A stretch of 64,000 nt of DNA from Silurus meridionalis (Eukaryota; Chordata; Actinopteri; Siluriformes; Siluridae). The notes beneath the pieces were generated by a model. It worked only from the letters and a program-made list of their open reading frames with translations, was not told the origin of the DNA and made no database searches. A program made the position numbers and the translations under genes. Of the stretch, positions 48,949-62,853 are shown in pieces (positions within the stretch are counted from its first letter, which is position 1; every line of letters begins with the position of its first letter). Location of the stretch: contig NC_060896.1 of the NCBI RefSeq assembly GCF_014805685.1, positions 12,379,889 to 12,443,888 on the forward strand, in the 5' to 3' direction.

Positions 48949-51900
48949 CTGCAATGCAAAACACAGAATAAAAATTATGAGAAAAAAATAAAAACACTAT
49001 CTATACAGGAGTAAATACGTAAATAAATCAAATCCCTGTGGTATAGGGAAATAAGGAAAGAAATCTATTTCGTATTTCTTATACTCCATTTGCAAAAAGC
49101 TTGTCTGATTCAGCTTTCAATTTTTGTTGGGCTAAACCTTCTCACACAGAATTTTAAACGGTACAAAAAAACATCGGAACATTTACCCCATTTTATACAA
49201 CTGAGCAGGTTGCTGGTAAAGGGCCTTGATGACCAGCATATGCATCATTCTGCAGTTAAATTATGTTGTTTGAATGCTTACAAAGCACATATTCCGCATA
49301 CTTTTGTGAAATTTAAAGAGAACAATGTCTATTAGCATTTTAACGAGCAACCTTTAAAGGAAAAGCGAAGGACAGAGCTCATGACTTTAGTGAGCAGGGA
49401 TGATGCTTGTGCAGAGTCCTACTGTGGCAAAGACACAGAATTTTTAATCACAGCCTGTTTGTTTCTCATGCTCTCAAAATGTGCACTCTTAATGTGCTGC
49501 TAAAAACCTCTGGCATTTCACAATTCAGAGATGAGCTGGCATTGCATTTAAGCACTGGACACAGCCATACACGCTGGGACAGCGTCAAAAATGGCAGTAG
49601 TGTGTAGCGGTTGAGTTCGACATATTTAATATTCATTCACTGTCACAAGTCTTATTCCATCAACAACACTTAAGAGCATGTGAGTATCCACATTAATTAT
49701 GTAGCACGTCTGCTGAAAGACAGAATAAAATGAACACATACGAAATAACGAAATATTTGCTGTTTTTTTAACAGAGCAAGGTACAAAATATCCTACAGTA
49801 GATCTTTTCCAAAACAAAGTTCATATTTATCAAATCGTAAACTAGTAGTTTTAATGAAATATATATCATGCCTGAGCATAAAGGTTAACATACCTCATAC
49901 AGTATAATTCTGTTTTTAACATTTTGAAGATTTTCTTTAGGTTCTGTTTTTGAAGTGTGTTAAGAACTATAATTTTTTTGTCAATGCCAAAGCAAAAAAA
50001 TTCGCAAACATGTGGGTTGTTATTTTGAAAGTGTCGGTAATTAAATATTTGCATGTCTCCTCACTGAAAAAAACGGTAAAACCTCATTCCACTCCACCCC
50101 CCGTGAGTTCACTAATACCCCAAAGACCGCTAAAACAATGTTGCAAGTTTTGCCCAAGCTTTGAAATGAAAATAAGCAAAACTATACAAAGAAATGTGCT
50201 GCTCATCAGCTTGTATTGTACAAACTGCGAATAATTGTAACTCCATATGGCAATAGAAGGATTTCACTTCCTCTGTCTCTCCCCATACACACAAAGGTGA
50301 GCGCAGCAGAATTTGTGGAAAATAAATTCATGTGATGAATTGATCCACTTTAAAATGTAGGTGCTGTGCAGAACAAATATATTTCCATGGGGATTTAAGG
50401 GTGAAAATTTGTAAACTCATGAATTATAAATTTAAGAAATGGAGATATTTGTGACAGACTACAGCAATGAGACACATTCACCATTATAAAAATCAATATA
50501 CTGTACTATATAATAACAAAGGGCAGGTAGAAAAGAAAAAGAATGCAAAAATCGTTTATGAAATCTGGAATATACCAGTGATAGAGAAGTAAAATAAATA
50601 AAAAAAGCTGCAGCATAGATTTTTGACTTGTGCTCCAGCTCTTCTCTTATAGCTTTTGTCATGCTCTCAGATTACACTGTAGGCACCCCCTTGTGCCTTC
50701 TTCTTCAGTCACTATGGTCCCCTGCCCTATAAGCTTTGGTGTCCATGTCAATTTGAGAGCCATCCCAAACCAACCTAAAACCACAGTGACATAGGAGAGA
50801 GAGTGCCTTGGCACCCCAATAAAAAAAAAAAAACAGAATAAAAGCCCATAAGGGACTTAACTGTGGTGAATTCTTTAGCTACACAATAAGCCTGTGGCCC
50901 CTGACAGAACAGTCTCTGATCTGGACACTGTGGAAGTGAAGGAAAGCAAGTGGAGGGGTGAGAAGGGGGTTCATAACTGACTGGCAGGTAAGCCTTCCTG
51001 CTGTGTCACAGATACACGTTACCATGGGGCAGGAGATACAAAGGAACACTTGCTCAAGCACAGAGCTAGAGAAAAGAAAGCAAAAGAGCGAAAGAAACAA
51101 GACGAGGAAGGAATAATAGAGACTGAGGAGGACGGGGGAACAGACTCCTGGCACATGTGGTCATTCTGGTGAATTATAAATCTATTAATGCTAATGCAAT
51201 CCCTCTGACTGCGGGAGAATGTGAAAAATCACTTTTGAGAAAGAGGGAGATTATAGTCATTAAATAGCCTTAATCCTCAGAAGTGTGGCTGTCGGAAAAT
51301 GGAAGATCACATGGCTTTTAGAGGGCTTTTGTCATCCATCCGCCGGGGGACTTGGCAGGAGCACTAAACAGGGTAAGAAATTTCAATAAAAAGTTGAATT
51401 CGAAAAGAAACAGAAAGTGCAAGGGGAGCGAAACAGCCAAAGCCAAGAAAAAGACCTAAACCTCAATCTCCTCCACCGCTCCCTCTCTCAATCCCCTTCC
51501 TTTTCGCAGCCTTTAAGGTCTCTGTCTCTCATTCTCTGTTTCTTTCTTTCCCCTCCCTCTGTCTCTCTCTCTCTGTCAGTCCTTGTCTTTTGTTCCATCT
51601 AGCTGTCTGCAAACCGTCTTTCATGTTGTGACTCATTACTGAATAATCTAGCTGGCTTGGTGTCATTTCCAGTGGTGCTGGTATTCGCCTGACTGGCTTG
51701 TCCCAGGTGAAGAGAAGGGGTGTAGGACAAAAGGGTGGAGCAAATAAAAAAAAGGCTGGGAGGGACACACGGCTAGCAGATGCACACTCTGATGTCCAGA
51801 GGTAGGATCGCCACCCTGCTTTGAGCCGGAGCCAGTAATTGGGGGACATGATAACGGAAGAAGCCACCAGCAGCACCTGATTGGTGGCTGTCCAATAATG

Positions 51901-53177
51901 GAGGTTTTGAGAGCACCGCCCCCTCCTTGCGCACACCCCCATGCCGCCATCAGCCCAGGCCAGAGATGACCACGTGGGACTAGCTAATGGGCTGGCCGAT
52001 GTGCTGGCATGCGGAGCTGGAAACATGGTGAAAAAGCTATAATGAAGATGTGCCCAGTCTGATGTCTGTTTTGTCTTCAATATCAGAAGTGAGGAAGAAG
52101 GAAATGTGAAAGAAAGTGAGAAAGATCAAGAAATTAAAAGTAAGGCAGCGATCCCCTCTGTTTCACCCGACATAAGAACCAGTCTGCAGAACCCGTACTG
52201 CATCATACCAGACTGGTTGGTCTGTTCATTATGATTTGTATTCAATTAAGAGAAAAGCAGCCTCCTCCACACATCTCCTTTACAAATTCTGTGTACAACA
52301 AGTATATTATTACTAATATACTAATAATAATATAATGCTATTTAAAACCAAAGCCATTGGAGAACCCAATGATATTTAAATGAGCAGATTAAATTTGCTG
52401 GTCACAGACAAGACAACATTAAAATATATTTATACATATTTGTACCATACTACTATGTGCTCCAAAGACACCACAGGCTTTTATTTGAACAGGAAACTCA
52501 ATATCTGCATCTCTTCATTTACTTCCTTTCACCTAGTCACATTCCTTAGTGCCCCTCCTCACCCCCACCTTTGAGCCTGGCCCCCTGCCCAGACCTCCAC
52601 CTTTCCCAGCAGGCCTCTGCTCGGCTCTTAGCCCCCTTCCCCCTGGCCCTCTGCCCACTGCCCCGGGCTGGAGAGCTGCACTGTAGGGGGCAGAAAAACA
52701 ACTTCCACCCCAAGCTCCCACATGGTCTCCCAGCATGCCAGTCAGACAAGCCTGGAGCAACGGCCAGGGGAAAGCAACTTTCAAGAGGCTCTTTTCTCTC
52801 TCCCTCTCTCTCATTTTTCTCTCAGCCCAATAGGTGCTTTATCTTTTAACCTCTGCTACCCCATTGGATTGTTACCACACCACTATATACTGACTGTCTC
52901 TCAACTTTCTCCTTAGGCAGATTTCACTCTTTCACTCCTTCTTTCCTTGCTTTCTATCGTGCTCCCTTTCTCTCTAGGCAAAAGAACAGTCACAAACAAA
53001 CATGACAGAGGACAAAACTGGTCTGAAAGTCAGAGAGACACTGTGAAAAAGAAAAAGGAAAGAGACCCAGAGAGAGAGTCAGGAGGGCGCATCACACAGG
53101 AGCTGGCCGCATGGTCAACGGTCCTTTGAGAGCGTTCTCTGAGACCAAACACCTGTTCTCATATACTGAAAAACTGG

Positions 53178-53180
<3 letters not shown>

Positions 53181-53214
<34 letters not shown>
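53181..53214. repeat. (CA)n microsatellite
   Basis: About 34 bp of pure CA. Confidence 0.93.
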
Positions 53215-53217
<3 letters not shown>

Positions 53218-53375
53218 TTAAAAACTCATGCACTCTATTTTAGTTCCTCCGTGCTGTTCTACATATTCCTTTAGTCTTTTAGTCCCCTTGTAACACCATG
53301 CTGACACAATCATGCTGTTCTGTGCCCCTTCGCTTCTCAATGGAGACAGTCTGCAATCGGCACACTCACACACAC

Positions 53376-53378
<3 letters not shown>

Positions 53379-53449
<71 letters not shown>
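53379..53449. repeat. (AT)n microsatellite
   Basis: About 70 bp of pure AT. Confidence 0.95.
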
Positions 53450-53452
<3 letters not shown>

Positions 53453-54426
53453 CATTTCTTAAATTACCTATAATCTTCCACATTGCTGCCATTTCCACTG
53501 TCATGCAGGCCATGCTGTACTCAACTACCCATGCAGATTTTGGTTATGCTTCTTATAGGGTATATATGAGTTAAGCTTGCTATATCACATATCATCGAAC
53601 ACATTTGAACAGAATCAAATTTAGAAATGTCTCTGGCTGGAATTGTTTCACCATGTCACAGTTGGATTTTGCCATTCTCCAGTTTCTAGGCAAATCTCAA
53701 ATGGCTTCACATTCTTCCTCTCTGTGCCCTACATAGAACATAACAAGGCTAAATGCGTAACCTTTTGCACTTACAAACTTGTGTTTTAACAAGAGCTGAG
53801 GAACATCTAGAGCTTTCGGATTTTTTTAATCAATCTCTGCATTTTTGTTAAGTATTATAATGCTTAGTTGTATGCTTGGGCTGAATGTTCACTAAATTGT
53901 AAAGTATGGTAAACCTATGTTTAGCTGCATTCATAAAAGCAACCTAGCCTTGTGTTAGCAGTTCACTTGAGAAAAATTTATCCAATAAAGACTGCTAGTT
54001 TTATTCACAATATTTCAATACTTCTTTTAATTTCAAGTAATATCAAATTACCATGCAATAATCTACAGCGAAACTCCTGCTAGTTTAACAGGCATAATTA
54101 TGTGATGAAGGACACATACTCGTTCGGGATACGGATAACCCTGGCTTCTAATCTGTTGCCGAGCTGTGCTGAGCCGTGCTGTTCGGTGGAGCAGCGCTAA
54201 TACACACACTACTGTCCAGTGATGATCCCTGCATGATGAAGCTGACTCACTCTCCAGTCAGGAGGTCCAGTGGACTCAGCTTTTCCCAGAGGACCCAAAG
54301 TGAAAACATACAAATTTACAGGAAATTAGTTAAGGTTCAGAACTGAGGAGGATATTCAGCTACAGACACACTCTCTGACCCACACAGAACAGACGGTCTG
54401 TCAGGGGCCTGAGTCCTGGAGGACAC

Positions 54427-54430
54427 AAAC

Positions 54431-54477
<47 letters not shown>

Positions 54478-54490
54478 CACACACACACGC
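54427..54490. repeat. (CA)n microsatellite
   Basis: CA array with two GC interruptions. Confidence 0.94.
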
Positions 54491-55036
54491 TGCCCACAGC
54501 CCATATGGAGCAGTTGGCGCCCAAAAGTGTCCAGGCAGCCGGCTTCATTCCCAGGGCAGAAGGTGAAGGGCAGGGGGCTGGAGGCCTGAAGCTGGAGACA
54601 TAGGGCCAACATAAATTCGGCCCCACAACCCCCCAGCTCCCCTTTACAGACCCCCCTCCCAGCTGGGTGCACTCAGAATGAGGACACAGTATGGGATGAC
54701 GCTAAGTCCCTTAGTACCGTTTCCTGATTAGTTATTGCTGCATGAGGACACATTCTGCATTTAAGTGCCATTGGAAATATGTGAGTAGAAACATTTCCTC
54801 ATGTTGGAAACAATTTTCAATTCAATATTAAAGTCTCAGAATTTATTATATCTTTACTTATTCAGTAGTAGGCCATTTTTTTTTCTTTCTACTGCGTTTG
54901 TTGCTAAACACTCTCTCACATTTTTCTTCACTGTCCTAAGCACATTTTTTTAGAAAGAATACAAAAATTAACATTAGCATGAGCAAGGCACTTCAATCTG
55001 TGTAGTTCTATGTAGCAACAGGTTTCTGGAGCAACG

Positions 55037-55108
55037 TTGTTTCCTTTCACTGTGTACTGCGTCGGCTATACATGGTTGAAGACAATAAAAGCTTTTTGAC
55101 TCTTGACT
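55037..55108 (+). repeat. LINE/SINE 3'-end-like fragment
   Basis: CACTGTGTACTGCGTCGGC, then CATGGTTGAAGACAATAAAA and GCTTTTTGACTCTTGAC, resembles the 3' terminus of an abundant fish retroposon. Only the tail is present. Confidence 0.5.
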
Positions 55109-56234
55109 AAATGCACAGAACTACTCATTACAAATTCGCAAACACGAAACAGGACTAAACCAGGAGCATCCCTGTACTGAGAATCAGTACATCTTAAATA
55201 AGTTTGAATCTATACATTAGCAGGAAGTTGATTTCTCATATGCACAAAAAACTTTTTTTATAGAATGCCTGCACGTCCCTGAAGACCTGATTCTCTCCCA
55301 TGAAAGCAGCATTAGTGATATACAGATGTAGAACAAGTTAACAGTGACTGTCTAAAGGACAGAGAAGAGAGTAGGTGAGGTTGCGTGACGACAGGGGCAC
55401 TGGCAGTGGTTAAGAGGCGTTTGACTCCAATGCAGCACGGTGTGTGTTAGCGGCGGGAGCCTGCACCGTTAAACAGCTGCACATTAATTACATGTGAAGT
55501 GTACCAAAACAAGTCTCTCCGCTGCTCCGGCGTCAGCAGGCCAAGACATCTGGCATCTGCTCCCGCTTTCTACTGCACATCTTTCTCAGCATCTCCTTCA
55601 CTCACTCCATCATGCTGTTTCCCATTTTTCTGTACTCCATCTCTCTTGTTTCCCCCCTCCCTCCATCCTTTTGACACAAACTGTCCACCGTCTTTTGTTT
55701 GCCCTTATCTTATATTCCTTTGATGAATCTCTCTCATGGAGAGCCTCTGTCTCTCTAGCTCTCATGCGAGTGTCTGTGCAAGTTTTCTCTCGGAGTCAAT
55801 GGGAAACAGCTGTGTACCAGCTTTGCAGGAAATCAGGGCAAGAGCAACCTCACTTACCCCCACCCTCACCTCTCTTAGCCTGAGAGCATGTCCCTGAAAT
55901 GAGCGAAAATGCAGCACAGAACATGTCTTAGTGCAGTCTCAGAGTAATGTACACTAGTCTCTCTGATGTGCGCTTGCTCTGGAGCAAAGACTCTTGGCCG
56001 AGATCACACAATCTGATCTGACACTTGGCTCTCTTTGATCAAAAAGAAGCTGTAATGCATCAGGTTAAGGCTCACCTGCTCCCTCTATTAAAACTCCCTA
56101 CATGCCTGCTCCTAGCACACACATAAACAACGAAATGCAAAGCTACTACTGTAACCATAGCATTCACACCAAATCACAAATGTCAGATATGGGATGGGTA
56201 ACATGAAAACACTTTGATATGCAAACTGGCAGAT

Positions 56235-56818
56235 ACATTATATGTATGACAAATTATCGGACACCAGACATTCTCATCCATATGCGGCTCGTTCCCCAAA
56301 CTTTTTGGATGTGCGCAATTGTATAGGATGTCTTTGGACATAGAATCATAGATAGACTCAAATTTAGAAGACCCACACATGTGCCAGCACGACAATGCAC
56401 CCGTGCAAAAAAGATATTGTTGAAGTAAATTTGAGTAGAAGATCTTGAGTAGCCTGCTATATAGAGCTCTGACCTCCTACCTATTGAACACCGTTGTTTG
56501 GTACATCAGTACCTGATTTTTACTAAAACCCTTGTAGCTGAATGTGCACAAATCTCAACTGTAAAATCTTCCCAGATTGCAACGGATAATGTGTCACCTC
56601 TGGCTTGTTCAATAGGGATAAATATAACTAAATTATTATGCTAACATTTATATTCATAATCAATTTATTTCTGTACTTTCTGTCTGGACTTATTTATTGA
56701 ATTGAATTGAATTGAATTGAACTGAATTGAATTGGGGACAGAATGTGGAAGTGAATGTTCAAAAAGCACTTGTGAATCTAATGTTCAGGTGTCCAGAAAC
56801 TTTTGTCCATGTAGTACA
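56235..56818 (+). mobile_element. Degenerate Tc1-like element, copy 3
   Basis: The right end CAGGTGTCCAGAAACTTTTG followed by a TAGTACA terminus matches the inverse of copy 1's end, and the left end retains ATCGGACACC. Internally, CAGCACGACAATGCACCCGT (about 56388) recalls the QHDNAPV segment bearing the second catalytic Asp, and CTCTGACCTCCTACCTATTG then AACACC (about 56468-56492) recalls SPDLNPIEH. Stop codons and deletions abound. A pentamer (ATTGA)n run lies inside at about 56697-56735. Confidence 0.75.
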
Positions 56819-58057
56819 TCTTTTAATTAACATCACAAATATTACTGTTCATATGTAATCTACTCATATGATTACTGCATGTGAGGTTTGTTCAAGAAAG
56901 ATTTTCCGCATTTTCCAACCTTCACCTGTACAGAAGTTCAATAGTATGTTAACAATAACCGTGTCCCTTGTTTGACTGCTCTGAAACTCACTTAAAATAA
57001 GTGAAAAGGCTTTGAGTTTGTCAAATATATTTTAAATACAATTTTGAGATTTTTATTGTTATTTTACAACTGCCCAAGTCAATTAAAAACTGCAACCATT
57101 ACTCCTAAAAGTTATGTTAGGAGTTAGGAGGCAAAAAAATTTAAGAATATCTTCTCAAAGACTTTGAAATTGTTAAACAATGTTCCATATAGATTCATAA
57201 ATAGTATGGAAAAGGTTTCAGAGGCTGTGCTCCTAGTAGAACCACCTATTCAGGCTGTTATCTTATAAACTGGATATAGCCATTAATAGCATCAGGTACA
57301 CTCTGAAACACTTGGTTCTTATCTCATAACTGCAACTTCTTCCCTTCTGAAATGCTAGTGTACTCTCTGAAACAACTGACCCACCTCGAAATTGTGAATT
57401 TATTATAAAACAACCAGATTACACTTATAAATGTGTCCAATAAATGTCTCATTAACATTTGAATAGCCTGCCCATACACGTCGATTACAAGTGTGTTTCT
57501 GTTCAGCATGTTTTCTGTTTCTTTTCTGCATACTGAGAAACATATGGATGTTTTTTGCTGTGGTAATAGTGCATTAGGTGGAACAATACTGGAGCGCTCC
57601 CTTTAAATCAGCCTTTGAAAAATTCAGGATCACATGAATTTACAAAAACGAAATAAAAACCAAAACACTTTAATGATGCAAAAAAATATACAAGAAACAA
57701 AAAGACTAACAACAGCTTACCTGAAAATATTACATGTCCATTAGAAACAAAGCAGCATAAAACCCGGGGGTGGGTGCACAACTGGACTAGTTAAGTAGCA
57801 AAATCATTATAAATTTTTTTTGTTAAAACAGAGACAACTCCCAATAGACACTGCTGTATTTGTGGTGTGAAGTGTGTGTATGTGCATGTGTGGTCTGTGT
57901 CTTGGCTCCCTTGCTAGACGGCCACGCTTGTCTCTGACCATCTCTCATTTTTCTGAACTCAATCAGCCAAACCTCATTGTTAAAAATAGTCGGTGTGCCT
58001 GCAGGCTGCCACACTACAGGGGAAGCTAATAGAGAATGTGTCATACTGACTCAAGTG

Positions 58058-58059
<2 letters not shown>

Positions 58060-58088
<29 letters not shown>
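58060..58088. repeat. (GT)n microsatellite
   Basis: About 29 bp of pure TG. Confidence 0.92.
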
Positions 58089-58426
58089 GTGTGATTCCAC
58101 ACAAAGATGCTATAACACAAAGGCTTGTAAAGGCCACGTTAATAGCCAGTCAATTGTATAACATGGCCCATTTAGTTAAATGTTAAATGAAATTACAACC
58201 GGTGTTTTATAGCTCGCCGTAAAAAGGATATGTGAAGAAATAACTATGAAGTGGCGACAGATTTGAAATATACACTAGTTTAATTGCAAATTTGTGCTTT
58301 CCTAGTAATATTGAAGACTCATCGTGCACTTTGGAGGTGAATACTAATGCAATCACAACAAGACTTGTCACGAATATGAACTCTACTGATTTATAATAAG
58401 TTGATCATGTTGATTCAGGCTGCCAC

Positions 58427-58868
58427 ATATAAAGTAGTGGTGGGTCATTCAAGAATGATTCGTTAAATTTTAGTCCTTAATGTGACTCGGAAGAATAAGT
58501 AGCTTTGAAGAATGATTCATTCATTTTTTTACTGGACGCGCATAAGCAAACACAAAATCTCCATAGGTTATGTACAGGAAACAGAATTGAGTAGTTTACC
58601 TTTCGATTCTTCTAGTCTGAATCGTTAGTTCTTTTATCACGTGACTCCAATATACACTGCATTACACAGGTAAGAACAATTAAATATTCATCTAACGAGT
58701 CCTCTTGTCCTTCATCTTTTTGTCACGTGACTCCCATATACGCTATGAAGTATATTAAAGGAATGAAATTAACTAAATGACTAAAAAAAAGATTTGTTCA
58801 TATTAATGAACGAGCTTTAAAGAACCAAGACACTAAAATGACCCGATCTTCCCATCACTAATATAAAG
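58427..58868. mobile_element. Non-autonomous hAT element with 8-bp target-site duplication
   Basis: ATATAAAG is present directly at both edges (58427-58434 and 58861-58868), the 8-bp duplication typical of hAT insertions. The element (58435-58860, 426 bp) begins TAGTGGTGGG and ends CCCATCACTA, imperfect terminal inverted repeats. CACGTGACTCC occurs twice inside (about 58639 and 58724). There is no transposase frame. Confidence 0.92.
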
Positions 58869-59398
58869 GTATGATAAACATCTCATTTTACTCACTTAAA
58901 CGCTTAGTCCATGTCGAACCCTCAAAAAGCACTTTCTTTTAAAATCCTGACTCAGGTACAGTTTACAGTAACATACAAGAGTGAAGTGGACCATGCTTAA
59001 AGCAAACACACATGCTCATGCGTGCTGATGTGATTTATAGATATTAAATTAAGAGTGCATTTACAGATCTGCCTGAGATAAGTCCCATCTGGGACGCCTC
59101 CTACAGCAAGATTGGATGAACTACATCTTTTTTCTTTCTTGTTCTCTTGTCAGTGTAAGTAAGTCACAAGTCACACAGACAGTCTGAAAAACAAATCAGG
59201 CAGGTATGAGGTAATGGAGGTTAGAAGTAAGAATTAGGGGCTTGCAACCATTTCCCAAAGGAGCCATAGAGCCCCTGGAGAGGACCGACATCAGCAGACA
59301 AAGGCATGAAGCTTCTGCCCGGACTGCCACCCCTGGGAGCCCCCTGCCATCTCATGGGAGTCTAGAGCTGTGAGGAACACCTGGACCTGCCATTAGTG

Positions 59399-59407
59399 AC
59401 ACACACA

Positions 59408-59464
<57 letters not shown>

Positions 59465-59483
59465 ACCCACACACACACACATA
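59399..59483. repeat. (CA)n microsatellite, interrupted
   Basis: CA runs with CAGA and CCCA interruptions. Confidence 0.93.
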
Positions 59484-59874
59484 CATGCACAAGCACTGAT
59501 GGCAAGCTTAACCACATATACATGAGAGAGAGACACACACACTAACATTCACATAAACACATCACACATTCACAAGAGTGAAGACAAATACACACATAGA
59601 AGACAAAATACTGAATATGTGCACTATACACAAGATACACACACAGTATGGGGTGAAGGAGACACCTGGATGGTAGGATTTCAAAAAGAGAGGATAATTA
59701 CTGGGGTATTAAACTGTGCACTCCCCAGGGGGACACCACAGCGCCTAGCTGAGGTTCAAGGACATGGAACGAGATTCACCTCAACACTGTTCTTTCGTTC
59801 CTGTCTTAATCTCACTCTGCTATTGAAAAAGTCTGTTATTGATGACTATTATTAATAAAGCACAGTGTATGGGT

Positions 59875-59876
<2 letters not shown>

Positions 59877-59914
<38 letters not shown>
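59877..59914. repeat. (GT)n microsatellite
   Basis: About 38 bp of pure GT. Confidence 0.93.
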
Positions 59915-59915
<1 letters not shown>

Positions 59916-60143
59916 TCACTCAGTCACTTCCCAGTCTTGCAATTCAGCTATTGGGCAGCTGCTACCCTTACCATCCCAATGCTCTTCCCAATTCTTACAT
60001 CAGATCACATCTCTAATAGTTTTTTTATTCTGCTGTATTTTATATAGCATTGTAGTATGGTGGAAATTTTTTCCTCAAACCTCACCAGAATGAACTGTAG
60101 AGGGGATAAAATACTGTAATTATGTAATCAGATTTTGCGGCAG

Positions 60144-60145
<2 letters not shown>

Positions 60146-60215
<70 letters not shown>
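60146..60215. repeat. (AT)n microsatellite
   Basis: About 70 bp of pure AT. Confidence 0.95.
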
Positions 60216-60217
<2 letters not shown>

Positions 60218-60349
60218 TATACCCACTTCTAACAAACTGGACATGCCGCGGATTAAAACTGAATAGGGTCACAGACATGGATTTCTTTTAAATCAGTATT
60301 TTTTTTATTTATTTATTTTTTTTCAGCCACAAAATGCCACCAGGTCGCT

Positions 60350-60750
60350 GTTAACAAAAGCTAATCACATCCATGCCCTGATAGCGCCATCAGATGTGAG
60401 CATTCGACAGCGGCGAGCGCTATGTGGTGTGGCAATTAGCCCAAAAGAATAGCTGTATCAAACCACTGTGAATAGCAAATCAACAGAGCATTATGCTAAC
60501 AATGCCATTACCTCACAAACAAAAAGCGGCCCCAATCCCCCACACATGCGGGAGGCTACGGATCAATGCCCCGCAGGACGCGCGCTAAACAACACGCAGC
60601 GCCACCGACAACAGGTGGGGGTCGCTTACTCACTTTGGTCTGTTTTCATAATTGCGTTATTATTTTCTCACAAACACCTAGGCTCTCCCCGAGACGCTCG
60701 GCTACGCAAACGCACACAAGCGCCGATTCTTTCCCCCTGTCCTTTCTTTT
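60350..60750. promoter_or_regulatory. CpG-rich candidate enhancer block
   Basis: Repeat-free about 400 bp with CAGCGGCGAGCGCTATG, GTGTGGCAATTAGCCC, AGGACGCGCGC, GAGACGCTCGGCTACGC and CACACAAGCGCCG. It has one of the highest CpG densities of the upstream intron. Enhancer or alternative promoter identity is inference. Confidence 0.35.
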
Positions 60751-61358
60751 GCTGTTCAAACGAGAAGGACTTTTGAAACTCACGTAGCAATCTTAAATAA
60801 CAGCACAACCTGAGGAGTGGCCGGCCATTAGCTTTGTGCGCTTCCCCTTCAGTCTCGCACATGTTGTCAGAGCGGCGACAAAGAAGCGAGCCACTTTTCA
60901 AGGTCAAGGCCATAGCACGAAAAAAAAAGACCAAAAAATAAATAAATCAGTATAAAGTTGAACATGTCTGTCAACAAAAGGAGCTAACTTCTTCAAAACT
61001 TTTATACTAAATGAGAATAGAGGGGGTGGAAAAAAGTACAGTCTTTTTGTGCATTAAAAAAAGCACAGTGTCTGTGTTCAAAGAAGAGGTGGTGTTGGTG
61101 GGGGTCATCCAGGAAAGAAAGGAGCGGCTGAGAAAAGAACCAGAGGACGAGACAAAGGTAGAATGAGCAGGGGGAAAAAATGTGCTCAACATGAAACAGA
61201 TCAAAGGCTGGGGCTGCGAGAAAGAGAGAGGCCAGGGGGTCCAGTAATTACGGCCCACATCCGCCAAAGCATGGGGCAAAAGAGGGCGAGGACGGGGCCT
61301 CTGTGGAAAACTTCTCCAATCCATTGGCTCCTGGGGTTGCCTTTGCACTAGTCTCTAT

Positions 61359-61363
61359 CACAC

Positions 61364-61404
<41 letters not shown>
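61359..61404. repeat. (CA)n microsatellite
   Basis: CA run with one GC interruption; another pure CA run follows at 61627-61666. Confidence 0.93.
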
Positions 61405-61407
<3 letters not shown>

Positions 61408-61624
61408 CCCAAACCCCCACCGGGCCGTACAAACATTGCCAGATCCCATTCTGGCCCTCCCCCTCCGCCAGCAAGGCCCCAGCCCACGCAGGGAGCTCTC
61501 CCGCTGGCCCAAAGGGGGATGGCTGTCCACTGTGACTGCCCAACAGAAATTAAAAAAACTTTTGTTGGGAACTTCTGGCATCGCCCCAGGGACTGTTCTC
61601 TGGGAAGGAGAAACTGAGCTGACC

Positions 61625-61626
<2 letters not shown>

Positions 61627-61666
<40 letters not shown>
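61627..61666. repeat. (CA)n microsatellite
   Basis: About 40 bp of pure CA. Confidence 0.93.
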
Positions 61667-61669
<3 letters not shown>

Positions 61670-62334
61670 GAGAAACGGCATAAAACCCGAAGGCACAAGA
61701 GCACACACGGACCTTCACGTATGCACATACATGAATGTAACCCATAAATACAAACGGCAGCACACGCAGGCATGCGCAGCGCGACATAATCGGACTCTCC
61801 TGCGGAGTGTGGTGGAGGGCAGGCATGGCAGGAGCAGCAGATCAATGGTGGCTGCTAGCTGCTCGGCCTCGGCAGCAGAAAAAAGGATTGCAGAGGGACC
61901 GGGCCTAAAAGTACAGCCCCATCCTGACTTCAAACGCCACCCCACCTCTACTTTTTAATAACGCAAGAGAACTGAAACATGGAAATGGCTTCAAATATGG
62001 ACGTGCAGCGGCTTTCAAGCCTCTCCTCTCCTCCCTCCCCTGGCCGAACCCCTGAGCAGCGGGAGCGCCGTGGCCCCTTCTCTAATGGCAGCGCAACCGC
62101 CAAACTCTCCCATTAGGCACGAACAATCACAGAACAAGCAAAGTACTTCCAGCACACAAAATATTTCATGTGTTCGACTAGTAGAGAACTTTTTTCCCTC
62201 TACATTAGACACAGAAGTAGAAGAAACTATAAAGCATTATGAACATGCAACTTCACTGTTAAACACACACACACACCTGTCTGTCAAGTCTTTCTTTCCA
62301 AACTGTATTTTTGCAGCTCATTTCCATTTGTCTG

Positions 62335-62335
<1 letters not shown>

Positions 62336-62373
<38 letters not shown>
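62336..62373. repeat. (CA)n microsatellite
   Basis: About 37 bp of pure CA. Confidence 0.93.
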
Positions 62374-62375
<2 letters not shown>

Positions 62376-62853
62376 CAGTGTACAGTCACAGAGGAAGGGT
62401 GTGCTTTTGTAACAGCACACACTCACTCACATGCCCCAAAATTAAATTAATATGGAAAAAAAAATTAAATTAAATCAAACCCCCAAGTGTTTTATTACTT
62501 ACTAGTGTTTCGAGCTATTAAATACTCTGTATTATGAAAAATTAATCATTTAGGACATACAACACAGCGTTATTACATAGGGGAAAAACAACCCATACTT
62601 TAAGCCTTACAATCTTATTTAATAGCAATTTGCTGTTTTCTTTTACATCTGGAAAGTGCACCGTTTGCCAGTGCTGCTGTCGGCTGTTACACCTAGTGGA
62701 TAATTTATGATTATTAAGAAAATATATATTGTGGAATCACACTAGAGCTTTACACATTAGCCTTGACCAAAAGGCCAGAATAGTGTGAGTAATCTACATA
62801 CGTTGGACAATATTAAGTAAAAGTATTGACAAACTATAATAAAAAAGATAATT

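Noticed and set aside
48949..48997. ATG at the right end of the 1185-residue open frame as the ZNF423 start
   Set aside because: The first 16 residues ([16 protein letters not shown]) are translated intron: a T-rich tract and TTGCAG acceptor precede DGDDDPG, and the family start is MSRRKQ-type further upstream.
51529..52080. 183-residue minus-strand open frame
   Set aside because: No recognisable domain, irregular composition with low-complexity ends, no splice consensus linking it to znf423; most likely chance.
59330..61592. EBF palindromes CCCNNGGG (59330, 61584)
   Set aside because: A six-base core is expected about fifteen times per 64 kb, so two visible cases carry no weight.
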